NCBI GenBank assembly: GCA_016200125.1
Contig: JACQFK010000309.1
Coordinates: 1-20,609, forward strand
Direction of reading: 5' to 3'
From: Planctomycetota bacterium
GTDB lineage: Bacteria > Planctomycetota > MHYJ01 > JACPRB01
DNA: 20,609 nucleotides
The position numbers and the translations under genes are program-made. Shown here piece after piece: positions 6,751 through 13,005 of the stretch. The notes below the pieces were generated by a model, which saw nothing but the letters and a program-made list of their open reading frames with translations, did not search any database and was not told the DNA's origin. Positions within the stretch are counted from its first letter, which is position 1; each line of letters starts with the position of its first letter.

Positions 6751-7997
6751 AGCCTCTTCTCCAGGAAGGACCAGAAATTGCCCCCGAGGAGGCGGTCCAC
6801 GTCGCGCTGCACTTCCCCCTCCTCCAGGGCCCAGCCGGCTTCCGCGAGATCGGCGTACTTCGAGGCCAGCACGTTGCGGAGGATCCGCTTCGAGTGGTCC
6901 CACTTGTAGAGGACCTGGTCGATGACGCGCGCGTCGGAATGCTGGGGGATGACGCTCGTGCCGAGGAGCTCGAGCCGCTCGCGGGTGATCTCCTCGATGA
7001 TGCTCGGGTTGTTCACGAACCACCAGCAGCCGAAGACGAGCAGGTTGCGGAACTTGCGGGCCGCCACGCAGAGCTGGTGCTGGTTCTCGCGCGACAGCAT
7101 CGTCACCATGAACTTGTTCTTCGGGTAGTTCGCGCAGAGGAACTCGACCGCCTCGACGGAGCCGCGCCCCATGCCGTCCCCCGCCATGCGCAACTGCGGG
7201 TTCACCTGTCGCTTCACGCCGATCATGAGCGCGAGGGGCAGGTTCAGCTCCTCGCAGACGGGCAGCAGCGCCCGCTCGAGGATCTGCGCGGTCTGGCTGT
7301 TCTCGGGCATCGCGAAGGTCGGCGGCAGCGAGACGCCGACGTAGAGGCCGCCCGTCCGCTTCGCCCACTCGCGGAAGAAGCGCTGCATCTCCTTCAGCGT
7401 CTTGGGCGTGAGACGGTGCTCGGTCTTGTAGCCCCAGTCGTGCAGCCGCTTCCACGACTTGTCCCAGCCCAGCAGCACGGGGTCGATCCGCAGCGCCGCC
7501 TTGAAGCGGGGATCGGGCTCGAAGCCTTTCAGCCAGATGGGCCGCTCGACGTCGTCGAAGGGGTCGTTGGTCATCACGCAGTCCTGGATCCCCGCCTTCT
7601 TGAAGACCAGGTCGATGTAGGCGTCACGCGACTGGGACGCGAAAAACTTGCGGTAGCTGTTGAGGTCGCGCCCCCCCACGTCGAGCCCCAGCGCATGGAG
7701 CACGGTGACGACGCCGCGGCAGGCCTCGCTGATCGGGCTGGCGTCGAGGAAGAGTGTCTTCCAGATCGCGTCCGCCTGCTCCCGCTTCGAGAGCTTCCAG
7801 AACGTCTCGTAGGGCAGGTCGGACTGGCGGAAGAACTCGGCGATCAGGTAATGGTAGGTGAGCAGCTCGTCCACGCCCCAGGCGAGCATGTCCCCGAAGG
7901 CCGGCGCGTAGAGGTGCGTGTGGATGTCGGTGATCCGGGCCTTGGCCAGGGCCCGGTCGAGGACGCCGTGGATGTCTTCCTGGTACAAGGTCGCCAT
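6747..7997 (-). CDS. Amidohydrolase-superfamily protein related to glucuronate isomerase (UxaC-like)
   Basis: The protein has 416 residues. ITDIHTHLY near residues 22-30 carries the HxH metal-binding motif on the first strand of an amidohydrolase TIM barrel. The C-terminal QHSDARVIDQVLYKWDHSKRI resembles the region of uronate isomerases that bears the catalytic Asp. It is somewhat shorter than E. coli UxaC (about 470 residues), and its middle differs, so it may act on another uronate or keto-sugar. UxaC-type enzymes interconvert aldo- and keto-hexuronates with a bound metal. There is no signal peptide, so it is cytosolic. The ATG at 7997 is preferred over the adjacent TTG at 8000 because GGAGGG lies four to five bases before it. 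It starts 12 bases after the Gfo/Idh/MocA gene and overlaps the next gene by four bases, which makes a three-gene operon. Confidence 0.8.
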   Translation of the reverse strand: MATLYQEDIHGVLDRALAKARITDIHTHLYAPAFGDMLAWGVDELLTYHYLIAEFFRQSDLPYETFWKLSKREQADAIWKTLFLDASPISEACRGVVTVLHALGLDVGGRDLNSYRKFFASQSRDAYIDLVFKKAGIQDCVMTNDPFDDVERPIWLKGFEPDPRFKAALRIDPVLLGWDKSWKRLHDWGYKTEHRLTPKTLKEMQRFFREWAKRTGGLYVGVSLPPTFAMPENSQTAQILERALLPVCEELNLPLALMIGVKRQVNPQLRMAGDGMGRGSVEAVEFLCANYPKNKFMVTMLSRENQHQLCVAARKFRNLLVFGCWWFVNNPSIIEEITRERLELLGTSVIPQHSDARVIDQVLYKWDHSKRILRNVLASKYADLAEAGWALEEGEVQRDVDRLLGGNFWSFLEKRL

Positions 7998-8009
7998 CAA
8001 TCCCTCCGG

Positions 8010-9218
8010 TCAGGCGCGGAGATGCGGCCGGATGTCGATGCGCGCGCCCTTCTCCGCCGACAGGTAGGCCGCGTACGTGACGACGAGGACGTCGTGGGCG
8101 AGCATGAGGTCCGACTTCGGCGAGCGGCCGTGGGAGATCGCGCCCACGAAGTCCCGCAACTCGTCGGGGTAACCGGTCACCATGTCCTCGTCCGGCGACG
8201 GATAAGACCAGCCCTCCTTGGTCTCGGTCTTCTCGACCAGGTACTCGTCCTTGAAGTAGTCGCCGTCGGGCGTGTAGGCCTGGCAGGCGGTGTTCGGGTT
8301 GACGTTGGCCTTCACCACGGCGCGGGAGCCGAAGACCTGCAGGTAGTTGTAGATGCCGCCCATGACGACGTCGCAGGAGGTCAGGCAGGCGACCGAGCCG
8401 TCCTCGAAGGTCAGGTGGATCGTGCCGTAGTCCTCGACGTCGTCCCAACCGGTCTTCATGTGCTTCTTCGGCTCTTCCTGGAAGGACTTCATCCAGGTGA
8501 GGTTCGCCACCTCTCCGGTGACGGCGACAGGGCGGATGGGCTTGCCGTTGCGCCGGCGGCCCTCTTCGTACTTGAGGAAGATCGCCGCGCCCACCGGGTG
8601 GACGCCCAGGCGGATGAGCGAGCCGCCGCCGGCGGTCTGCCAGCGCTTCGCGTACTCGGCGTGCGAGCCGCTGTGGGACTCCTCGCCGATGATCCGCATG
8701 ATCGTGGAGTTGCTCGTCGCCAGGAGGCGGTTGACCTTCACGACGGGCGGCGCGTAGACCCAGTTCTCGCCGTAGCAGAGAGTCACGCCCGCCTTCTTGA
8801 TCGCGTCGTAGGCCTTGTTCGCGTCGTCGAGGATGGTCTTGAACATCGCCTCACGCGAGTAGCCCCGGGCGGACCACTTCTCGTTCCGCTTGTCGGCCGG
8901 GCCGAAGAAGCCGGTGAGCGGCTTCTCGCAGAACACGTGCTTGCCCGCCTGGGCGGCCTGGATCGCGAGGGGGATGTGCATGTAGTTGGCGACCACGAGA
9001 TCGCAGACGTCGATCTCCTTGTCCGCCAGCATCTGCTCGTAGGTGTCGTAGACCTTGGGGATCTTGAAGTCCTTGGCGAGATGGACCGCCTTGTCCTTCG
9101 TGCGGCCGTAGATGCCGTGGATCTCGAAGTCCTCGCCGTAGACCTTGGCGTAGCTCGCGAGATGGAAATGGGCGGCGAAACCGGCGCCGACGACGCCGAT
9201 GCGGACGCGCTTGGCCAT
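8010..9218 (-). CDS. Cytosolic Gfo/Idh/MocA-family NAD(P)-dependent oxidoreductase
   Basis: The protein has 402 residues. RIGVVGAGFAAHFHL (residues 6-20) is the Rossmann dinucleotide-binding loop. HVFCEKPLTG (EKP at 98-100) holds the family's catalytic Lys, and a C-terminal alpha/beta domain includes RLGVHPVGAAIFLKYEEG with the expected His. A stretch of about 25 residues after EKP (FFGPADKRNEKWSARGYSRE) is longer than in the tandem paralogs at 13006-20332. Unlike them it has no leader. The start at ATG 9218 is supported by GGGGGA seven bases upstream; the upstream in-frame codons up to 9272 lack a ribosome site and overlap a candidate promoter. Family members oxidise or reduce sugars, inositols and their acids. 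Its close partner, the UxaC-like gene, suggests a hexuronate or keto-sugar route. Confidence 0.9.
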   Translation of the reverse strand: MAKRVRIGVVGAGFAAHFHLASYAKVYGEDFEIHGIYGRTKDKAVHLAKDFKIPKVYDTYEQMLADKEIDVCDLVVANYMHIPLAIQAAQAGKHVFCEKPLTGFFGPADKRNEKWSARGYSREAMFKTILDDANKAYDAIKKAGVTLCYGENWVYAPPVVKVNRLLATSNSTIMRIIGEESHSGSHAEYAKRWQTAGGGSLIRLGVHPVGAAIFLKYEEGRRRNGKPIRPVAVTGEVANLTWMKSFQEEPKKHMKTGWDDVEDYGTIHLTFEDGSVACLTSCDVVMGGIYNYLQVFGSRAVVKANVNPNTACQAYTPDGDYFKDEYLVEKTETKEGWSYPSPDEDMVTGYPDELRDFVGAISHGRSPKSDLMLAHDVLVVTYAAYLSAEKGARIDIRPHLRA

Positions 9219-9244
9219 GTCAGAATCCCCCGATGAGTTCTCCC

Positions 9245-9272
9245 ATCGTAAGGATTCACGCGGCAAAGGCAA
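9245..9272 (-). promoter_or_regulatory. Candidate sigma-70-like promoter of the Gfo/Idh/MocA - UxaC-like operon
   Basis: Reading the minus strand, TTGCCT (9272-9267) is followed after 16 bases by TACGAT (9250-9245). Transcription would begin a few bases later, leaving a leader of roughly 20 bases before ATG 9218. Both hexamers match the consensus at four of six positions, so this is tentative. The DinB-like gene has the same TTGCCT plus 16-base spacing. Confidence 0.35.
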
Positions 9273-9281
9273 GATTTGCGG

Positions 9282-9923
9282 TTACCGTTCCGTGATGGGC
9301 CTCCGCAGGGCGACGGCGTGCAGGAACTCGTCGGCCTCCCGCAGGTCGCGGAGCAGGAGCGATCCCGTTCGCGTCTTGATCCGGATCCGGTCGCCGAAGG
9401 GGGCGAAGACCTCGGCCAGGGGCAGCAGCAGGAGCGGGAGGATCACGAAGAAGAGCAGCCACAGGACATAGAAGGCGGCGATGAGAATCATGATGCCGAT
9501 CGCGACTTCTCCCGCGAAGCCGAGGCATCCCAGGTCCAGGCAGCCGCCGGCGGAGCCCCATCCCCTCAGCACGTCGGAGCCGGGGGTGTCCGGCATCTGG
9601 AAGGGGCCGGTCGATCTCCGGAAGACCGGGCGGCGGCGTTCGATCGACTCGATCTCCTCCAAGGGGATCACCCGCCGCCAGCTCACGACGACGCCGCGGA
9701 TCTGATCGACGCTGACCCAGACGTGGCGGGCCCGGAGGAGGTAGGCCGTCAGCGCCGCCGGGCCGAAGATGAGGAACGCCACGCCGGCGAGGATCTCCTC
9801 CGCCTTGAGCGCGCGGCTGACGACCTGGCGGCTTTGGATGAACAGGACGGCCGCCGCCCCCGCACAGAGGATCGACCAGAAGACCAGGGTCAGGGTGTGG
9901 GAGTTCTGCCGGTATTCCTTCAT
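9282..9923 (-). CDS. Membrane protein with PH-like soluble segments
   Basis: The protein has 213 residues. Two transmembrane helices lie near residues 12-30 (TLVFWSILCAGAAAVLFI) and 43-62. A soluble stretch follows with the pattern HVWVSVDQIRGVVVSWRRVIPLEEIESIERR, which is reminiscent of bacterial PH-like domains (a strand ending in the Ile-Pro-Leu-Glu-Glu-Ile motif). A long hydrophobic pair lies near residues 138-172, rich in Leu, Ile and Phe. The C-terminal DRIRIKTRTGSLLLRDLREADEFLHAV again looks like the last strands and helix of a PH-like domain. The exact family and function are not known to me. An AGAGGG sits only one base before ATG 9923, so the start is not firmly set. It follows the GNAT gene by 34 bases on the same strand. 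Confidence 0.75.
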   Translation of the reverse strand: MKEYRQNSHTLTLVFWSILCAGAAAVLFIQSRQVVSRALKAEEILAGVAFLIFGPAALTAYLLRARHVWVSVDQIRGVVVSWRRVIPLEEIESIERRRPVFRRSTGPFQMPDTPGSDVLRGWGSAGGCLDLGCLGFAGEVAIGIMILIAAFYVLWLLFFVILPLLLLPLAEVFAPFGDRIRIKTRTGSLLLRDLREADEFLHAVALRRPITER

Positions 9924-9957
9924 GCCCTCTAGACGGCAGCCTGGGCGCGCCGTTTCC

Positions 9958-10368
9958 TCATTTCACCCGCTCGTCGGGCCCGAGCATCCAGGCCTGCGGA
10001 TGGTGGGTGAAGCCGACGCGGGGGTAGTACTTCTCGGCGGCCGGCGCCGCGAGCAGGATGAGCTTCGCGTGCTTCCCCGCCAGCGCCTGGGTCCGCCGGA
10101 TCAGCTCCTTCCCGATCCCCTGCTTCTGGTGCGACTGGCGCACCGCGAGGTCCGACAGGTAGGTCACGAAGCTGAAGTCGCTCAGCGCCCGCGAGACGCC
10201 GACCAGGAGATCGTCGTCCCAGGCCGTGACGATGAGGTTCGCATGGCGCAGCATCGCGGCCATCCGCTCGCGGTCGTCGACGGGCCGGCGCTCGCCGAGC
10301 GTCGACGCGCGATAGAGCTCGATCAACGCCTCGAGGTCGAGATCGTTCCCCGTCCGGTAGCGGATCAT
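9958..10368 (-). CDS. GNAT-family N-acetyltransferase
   Basis: The protein has 136 residues. The acetyl-CoA pyrophosphate-binding loop is at QKQGIGKELI (81-90), preceded by the usual strand LSDLAV (71-76). The C-terminal AEKYYPRVGF (111-120) is the typical GNAT motif B ending. The N-terminal MIRYRTGNDLDLEALIELY is the common alpha1 region. Such small GNATs acetylate an amine on a small molecule or a protein; the substrate cannot be told from sequence. The ATG at 10368 overlaps the TGA of the DinB-like gene in an ATGA, so the two are co-translated. Confidence 0.92.
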   Translation of the reverse strand: MIRYRTGNDLDLEALIELYRASTLGERRPVDDRERMAAMLRHANLIVTAWDDDLLVGVSRALSDFSFVTYLSDLAVRQSHQKQGIGKELIRRTQALAGKHAKLILLAAPAAEKYYPRVGFTHHPQAWMLGPDERVK

Positions 10369-10865
10369 GCCTTCTTCGCCTTCTCGGCGTAGTAGACCAC
10401 GAGGTCGCTCGAGAGGGGCTGACCGCCCAGCTGGCGGATCAGCGTCGTCACCTGCCCGCGGTGGTAGGTGGAGTGGTTGACGAGATGGAGCATGAGCTGG
10501 CCGAGCGGGTAGCTGAAGGAGTCGCCCTTCAGGTTCTTGTAGGTCAGCGGCTTCGCGACCGACTCCTCGGTCTGGGCCGCGACGAAGGCCGCGAGCTCGG
10601 CGGCCAGGGGCTCCCACTTCTCCCGGATCGACGCCGGCGCGGGGTAGTCGGCCGCGGTCCACATGCCCTTGGGCACTTCGCCCTTCCAGCGGCTGATCCA
10701 GATCCACTGGGCGGAGACGACGTGGACCACGGTATCGCGCGCCGACTTCAGGCTGCTGCCCAGGTCCTTCGTCCAGGCGTCGGGAGCGAGCTTCGCGACG
10801 GCCTCGAGCATCCGGGCGTCGGCCCAGCGGGTGTAGTCGAACAGGAGCCGGATGGTTTCCAGCAT
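10365..10865 (-). CDS. DinB-family putative metal-dependent protein
   Basis: The protein has 166 residues, a normal DinB/YfiT length. It is a four-helix bundle with the three expected metal-binding histidines: H48 in VVHVVSAQWIW, and H131 and H135 in HSTYHRGQV. The opening LLFDYTRWADARMLEAV is the usual first helix. DinB-like proteins include thiol transferases that use bacillithiol or mycothiol, and many members of unknown function. The start at ATG 10865 is well supported by AAAGGAGG seven bases upstream. It is the first gene of a minus-strand group, with the GNAT gene overlapping by four bases. Confidence 0.92.
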   Translation of the reverse strand: MLETIRLLFDYTRWADARMLEAVAKLAPDAWTKDLGSSLKSARDTVVHVVSAQWIWISRWKGEVPKGMWTAADYPAPASIREKWEPLAAELAAFVAAQTEESVAKPLTYKNLKGDSFSYPLGQLMLHLVNHSTYHRGQVTTLIRQLGGQPLSSDLVVYYAEKAKKA

Positions 10866-10890
10866 GGGGGTTCCTCCTTTCCGGCCCCCC

Positions 10891-10918
10891 ACAATACCCG
10901 CCGGCGGAGCGGAGGCAA
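10891..10918 (-). promoter_or_regulatory. Candidate promoter of the DinB-GNAT operon
   Basis: On the minus strand TTGCCT (10918-10913) is followed after 16 bases by TATTGT (10896-10891). This lies just upstream of the Shine-Dalgarno site of the DinB-like gene. The -35 hexamer and spacing are the same as in the candidate promoter at 9245-9272. Confidence 0.4.
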
Positions 10919-10933
10919 GGGGAAAGCTCGCGG

Positions 10934-10939
10934 TATAAT
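10934..10939 (+). promoter_or_regulatory. Consensus -10 hexamer upstream of the zinc-ribbon gene
   Basis: A perfect TATAAT lies 88 bases before ATG 11028. There is no recognisable -35 hexamer 16-18 bases upstream; that stretch instead overlaps the oppositely directed DinB promoter candidate. The ATG embedded in it (10938) is in frame with the zinc-ribbon gene but is a less likely start than 11028. Confidence 0.45.
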
Positions 10940-11027
10940 GGATACTCCTGCGCCCCGTCGTCGTCTCAGGTTCGGGAGTCAAGAACCGCGGGGATCCGGC
11001 CGATCAACAGGAACGAGGGATGACACG

Positions 11028-11603
11028 ATGATGCGAGTGGCCCTGGCCGCCCTGATGCTCCTCCTCGGCGCCAAGACGCAGGACTCGGCGCAGATCTCCG
11101 CGCTCGTGAAGAAACTCGACTCCCCCGACTGGGTCGAACAGGCCCAGGCGGCGAAGGACCTGGCGAAGATCGGCCAGCCCGTGCTGGGATCGCTGCGGGC
11201 GGTGATGCTCTCGGATTCACCGTCGGCCAAGTACTGGGCCTCCGCGATCGCGGACGCGATCAACCGGGGCTCCTCCGGCGCGGCCGCCCCCGCGGCTCAC
11301 GCCGAGCCCGAGACGCCCGTGTCGAATATCCCCAATCCCTCGGGATTCGCCCCGGGCGCCAACGACATGGGAGGGCTCGTCTTCGTCTGCAACAATGCGT
11401 CGCACGGCCCCTATGAGGCCTCCTTCACCCGCTGCCTCACCTGCGCCAAGGTGAAGCGCTTCGCCTACGACTACGGGGCGGACTGCTACCGCTGCGCCGT
11501 GTGCAAGAAGTCCTACGCCCGGAAGGACATCATCTGCGACAAGTGCGGGCAGCCGCCCGCGGGCCGGATCCCCATCCGGATGAAGACGCAGGGCGGCCTC
11601 TAG
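11028..11603 (+). CDS. Exported protein with a short HEAT-like segment and C-terminal zinc ribbons
   Basis: The start at ATG 11028 (followed by a second ATG) is backed by GAGGG eight bases upstream and gives 191 residues. Residues 1-16 (MMRVALAALMLLLGAK) look like a signal peptide, though without a clear A-x-A site. Residues about 20-80 resemble one or two HEAT helices pairs (LVKKLDSPDWVEQAQAAKDL). A Pro/Ala-rich linker follows at 82-110. The C-terminal 70 residues hold eight cysteines: C121, C136/C139, C153/C156/C159 and C170/C173. The CxxC pairs suggest two zinc-ribbon or rubredoxin-like knuckles (CLTCAK, CAVCKK, CDKCGQ). I know no named family with this layout. A Cys-rich ribbon behind a signal peptide is unusual. 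A strong terminator follows. Confidence 0.8.
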   Translation: MMRVALAALMLLLGAKTQDSAQISALVKKLDSPDWVEQAQAAKDLAKIGQPVLGSLRAVMLSDSPSAKYWASAIADAINRGSSGAAAPAAHAEPETPVSNIPNPSGFAPGANDMGGLVFVCNNASHGPYEASFTRCLTCAKVKRFAYDYGADCYRCAVCKKSYARKDIICDKCGQPPAGRIPIRMKTQGGL

Positions 11604-11636
11604 GCGACCCGCGGGTCCGCGTCCTCCTCGGCCGAT

Positions 11637-11700
11637 AAAAAAAACCGTCTGACCGGCAGGCCCCCTTATGGGGCGCTCACGTCCGGTCAGACGGTTTATT
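11637..11700. terminator. Strong bidirectional terminator
   Basis: A perfect 15-base inverted repeat (AAACCGTCTGACCGG at 11642-11656 with CCGGTCAGACGGTTT at 11683-11697) encloses a 26-base loop. The loop has its own small GCCCC/GGGGC hairpin. Eight A residues (11637-11644) on the left would give a U-run on the minus-strand transcript, and TTTATTCTT on the right serves the plus strand. It lies between the convergent zinc-ribbon and DUF350 genes. Confidence 0.9.
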
Positions 11701-11744
11701 CTTCCGTCGCTGCGCCGTTCTGCGCAGCCGGGTTCAATCCGGCG

Positions 11745-11996
11745 TCAGGGCTTGGCGCACATCATGATCACCAGGCTCGTGCCCAGGATCACCGAGGCGA
11801 GGATGATGGACATCCCCAGGTTGTTCTTCTTCACCTCGGCCCACTCGTCCACGTCCCGCGTCAGGAGCGTGAAGACCTTGAGCGAGACGACCAGGCCGAG
11901 ACCCATGCCGATGCCTCCCGCGATGGCCCAGCCGATGGTCTGGCCCCAGGCGGTGAAGAGAAGCTTGAAGTCGATGTTGGCCGTCAGATTCATCAT
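11745..11996 (-). CDS. DUF350-family small membrane protein
   Basis: About 83 residues from ATG 11996. An ATG at 12002 would add MS, but the AAAGGGG site then lies only one base from the start, whereas it is seven bases from 11996. Two or three hydrophobic helices are visible: GWAIAGGIGMGLGLVVSLKVF (glycine-rich), then MSIILASVILGTSLVIMMCA at the C-terminus. The polar loop between them (TLLTRDVDEWAEVKKNN) carries the DVDEWAEVKxxN pattern I associate with DUF350 proteins. The family is an inner-membrane module of unknown function. It stands alone here, with the strong terminator on its 3' side and the divergent sugar-isomerase gene on its 5' side. Confidence 0.8.
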   Translation of the reverse strand: MMNLTANIDFKLLFTAWGQTIGWAIAGGIGMGLGLVVSLKVFTLLTRDVDEWAEVKKNNLGMSIILASVILGTSLVIMMCAKP

Positions 11997-12078
11997 GCTC
12001 ATACCCCTTTCATCGGCGGGGCCGGCCGAAAACTTTAGCGGGGAACCTTCGCAGGGAGGCGTCGTACGGTTTAAAGTC

Positions 12079-12107
12079 TTGCCGCTCCGGGATGGAACGT
12101 ATATTCT
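12079..12107 (+). promoter_or_regulatory. Candidate promoter of the exported sugar-metabolism cluster
   Basis: TTGCCG (12079-12084), a 17-base spacer, then TATTCT (12102-12107). Each hexamer matches the sigma-70 consensus at four positions. It sits 60 bases before ATG 12167 in a locally AT-richer stretch. Confidence 0.35.
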
Positions 12108-12166
12108 TTAGATCCGATTCATCCATTGAGCGGGTTCCGCTGTCGAAAAACCAGGAAGCTAATCTG

Positions 12167-12988
12167 ATGAGCATGACCCGACGCGACTTTCTCCGCGGCG
12201 CCGCCGCCGCCGGAGCCCTGGCCGCCCTGCCGGGCCGCTTGCTGGCGCAGGGCGATCCCGCCTACGCCGGCTTCAACATGGGGCTCCAGACCTACACCCT
12301 CCGCGCCTACGACTTCGACCAGACCCTCGGCCACCTGAAGGACTTCGGCCTCAAGTACGCCCAGTTCTTCAGCAAGCAGCTCCCGGTCACGGACGACAAG
12401 GCCAAGATCGACGCCGCGAAGGAGAAGCTCAAGGCCGCGGGCATCCAGATCCTCTCCTGGGGCGTCCAGGGCTTCACCAAGGACGCCGAGAAGAACCGGA
12501 AGTCCTTCGAGTTCGCCAAGGCGATGGGCTTCCCGGTCTACAGCGCGAATCCCTCCGCCGACAGCTTCGAGAGCCTCGCGGCGCTGACCAAGGAGTACGG
12601 GGTCAAGATCGCGATCCACAACCACGGCCCCGACGACAAGACCTACGGCCGCCTCGAGCAGGTCCAGAAGGCCGTCGAGAAGTGGCCCGTCGAGATCGGC
12701 GCCTGCGTGGACACGGGCCATGTCCTCCGGACCGGCGAGGACCCCATCACCTGGATCAAGGCGCTGGGGCCCCGGGTCCACGACGTCCATCTGAAGGACT
12801 TCTCGGACGCGAAGACGGAGCACATCCTCGGCAAGGGGAAGCTCGACATCGTGGGCGTCCTCAAGGCGCTGAAGGACGTGAAGTTCCCGGGCATCCTGGC
12901 CGTCGAGTACGAGCTGAACGAGAAGAACCCGATCGCCGACGTGAAGGAATGTCTCGCCGCCGTCCGCGAGGCCTGCAAGAAACTATAG
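12167..12988 (+). CDS. Tat-exported sugar isomerase/epimerase-like TIM-barrel protein (AP endonuclease 2 family)
   Basis: The protein has 273 residues. TRRDFLRG at 4-11 is a twin-arginine motif, followed by an Ala-rich core and a cleavage site near LLAQG. The mature part is a xylose-isomerase-like TIM barrel. Motifs that probably bind metal and substrate are IHNHG (150-154), VDTGH (181-185), HDVHLKD (205-211) and AVEYE (245-249). Related proteins include inosose dehydratase, tagatose/psicose epimerases and, by recollection, the lyase of a 3-keto-glycoside elimination route in Bacteroides. The substrate here is not known. The start at ATG 12167 is chosen over 12092 because AGGA lies about ten bases upstream and the twin-arginine motif then sits near the N-terminus. 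It is first in the cluster and is followed 17 bases later by a Gfo/Idh/MocA gene. Confidence 0.9.
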   Translation: MSMTRRDFLRGAAAAGALAALPGRLLAQGDPAYAGFNMGLQTYTLRAYDFDQTLGHLKDFGLKYAQFFSKQLPVTDDKAKIDAAKEKLKAAGIQILSWGVQGFTKDAEKNRKSFEFAKAMGFPVYSANPSADSFESLAALTKEYGVKIAIHNHGPDDKTYGRLEQVQKAVEKWPVEIGACVDTGHVLRTGEDPITWIKALGPRVHDVHLKDFSDAKTEHILGKGKLDIVGVLKALKDVKFPGILAVEYELNEKNPIADVKECLAAVREACKKL

Positions 12989-13005
12989 ATAGAAGGAGAC
13001 CGGAG

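Noticed and set aside
6678..9236. Long plus-strand open frame opposite the UxaC-like and Gfo/Idh/MocA genes
   Set aside because: It is antisense of two well-supported genes and has the repeated Val/Asp/Arg composition of a GC-rich shadow frame.
10938..11027. ATG at 10938 as start of the zinc-ribbon gene
   Set aside because: It lies inside a perfect TATAAT and has no ribosome site. ATG 11028 has GAGGG eight bases upstream and begins the hydrophobic leader.
11642..11697. 15-base inverted repeat, considered as the ends of a small mobile element
   Set aside because: The enclosed loop is only 26 bases, no target duplication is seen, and its place between convergent genes with A and T runs fits a terminator.
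12092..12166. Upstream ATG giving 25 more residues to the TIM-barrel protein
   Set aside because: It overlaps the candidate promoter, lacks a ribosome site and would push the twin-arginine motif far from the N-terminus.
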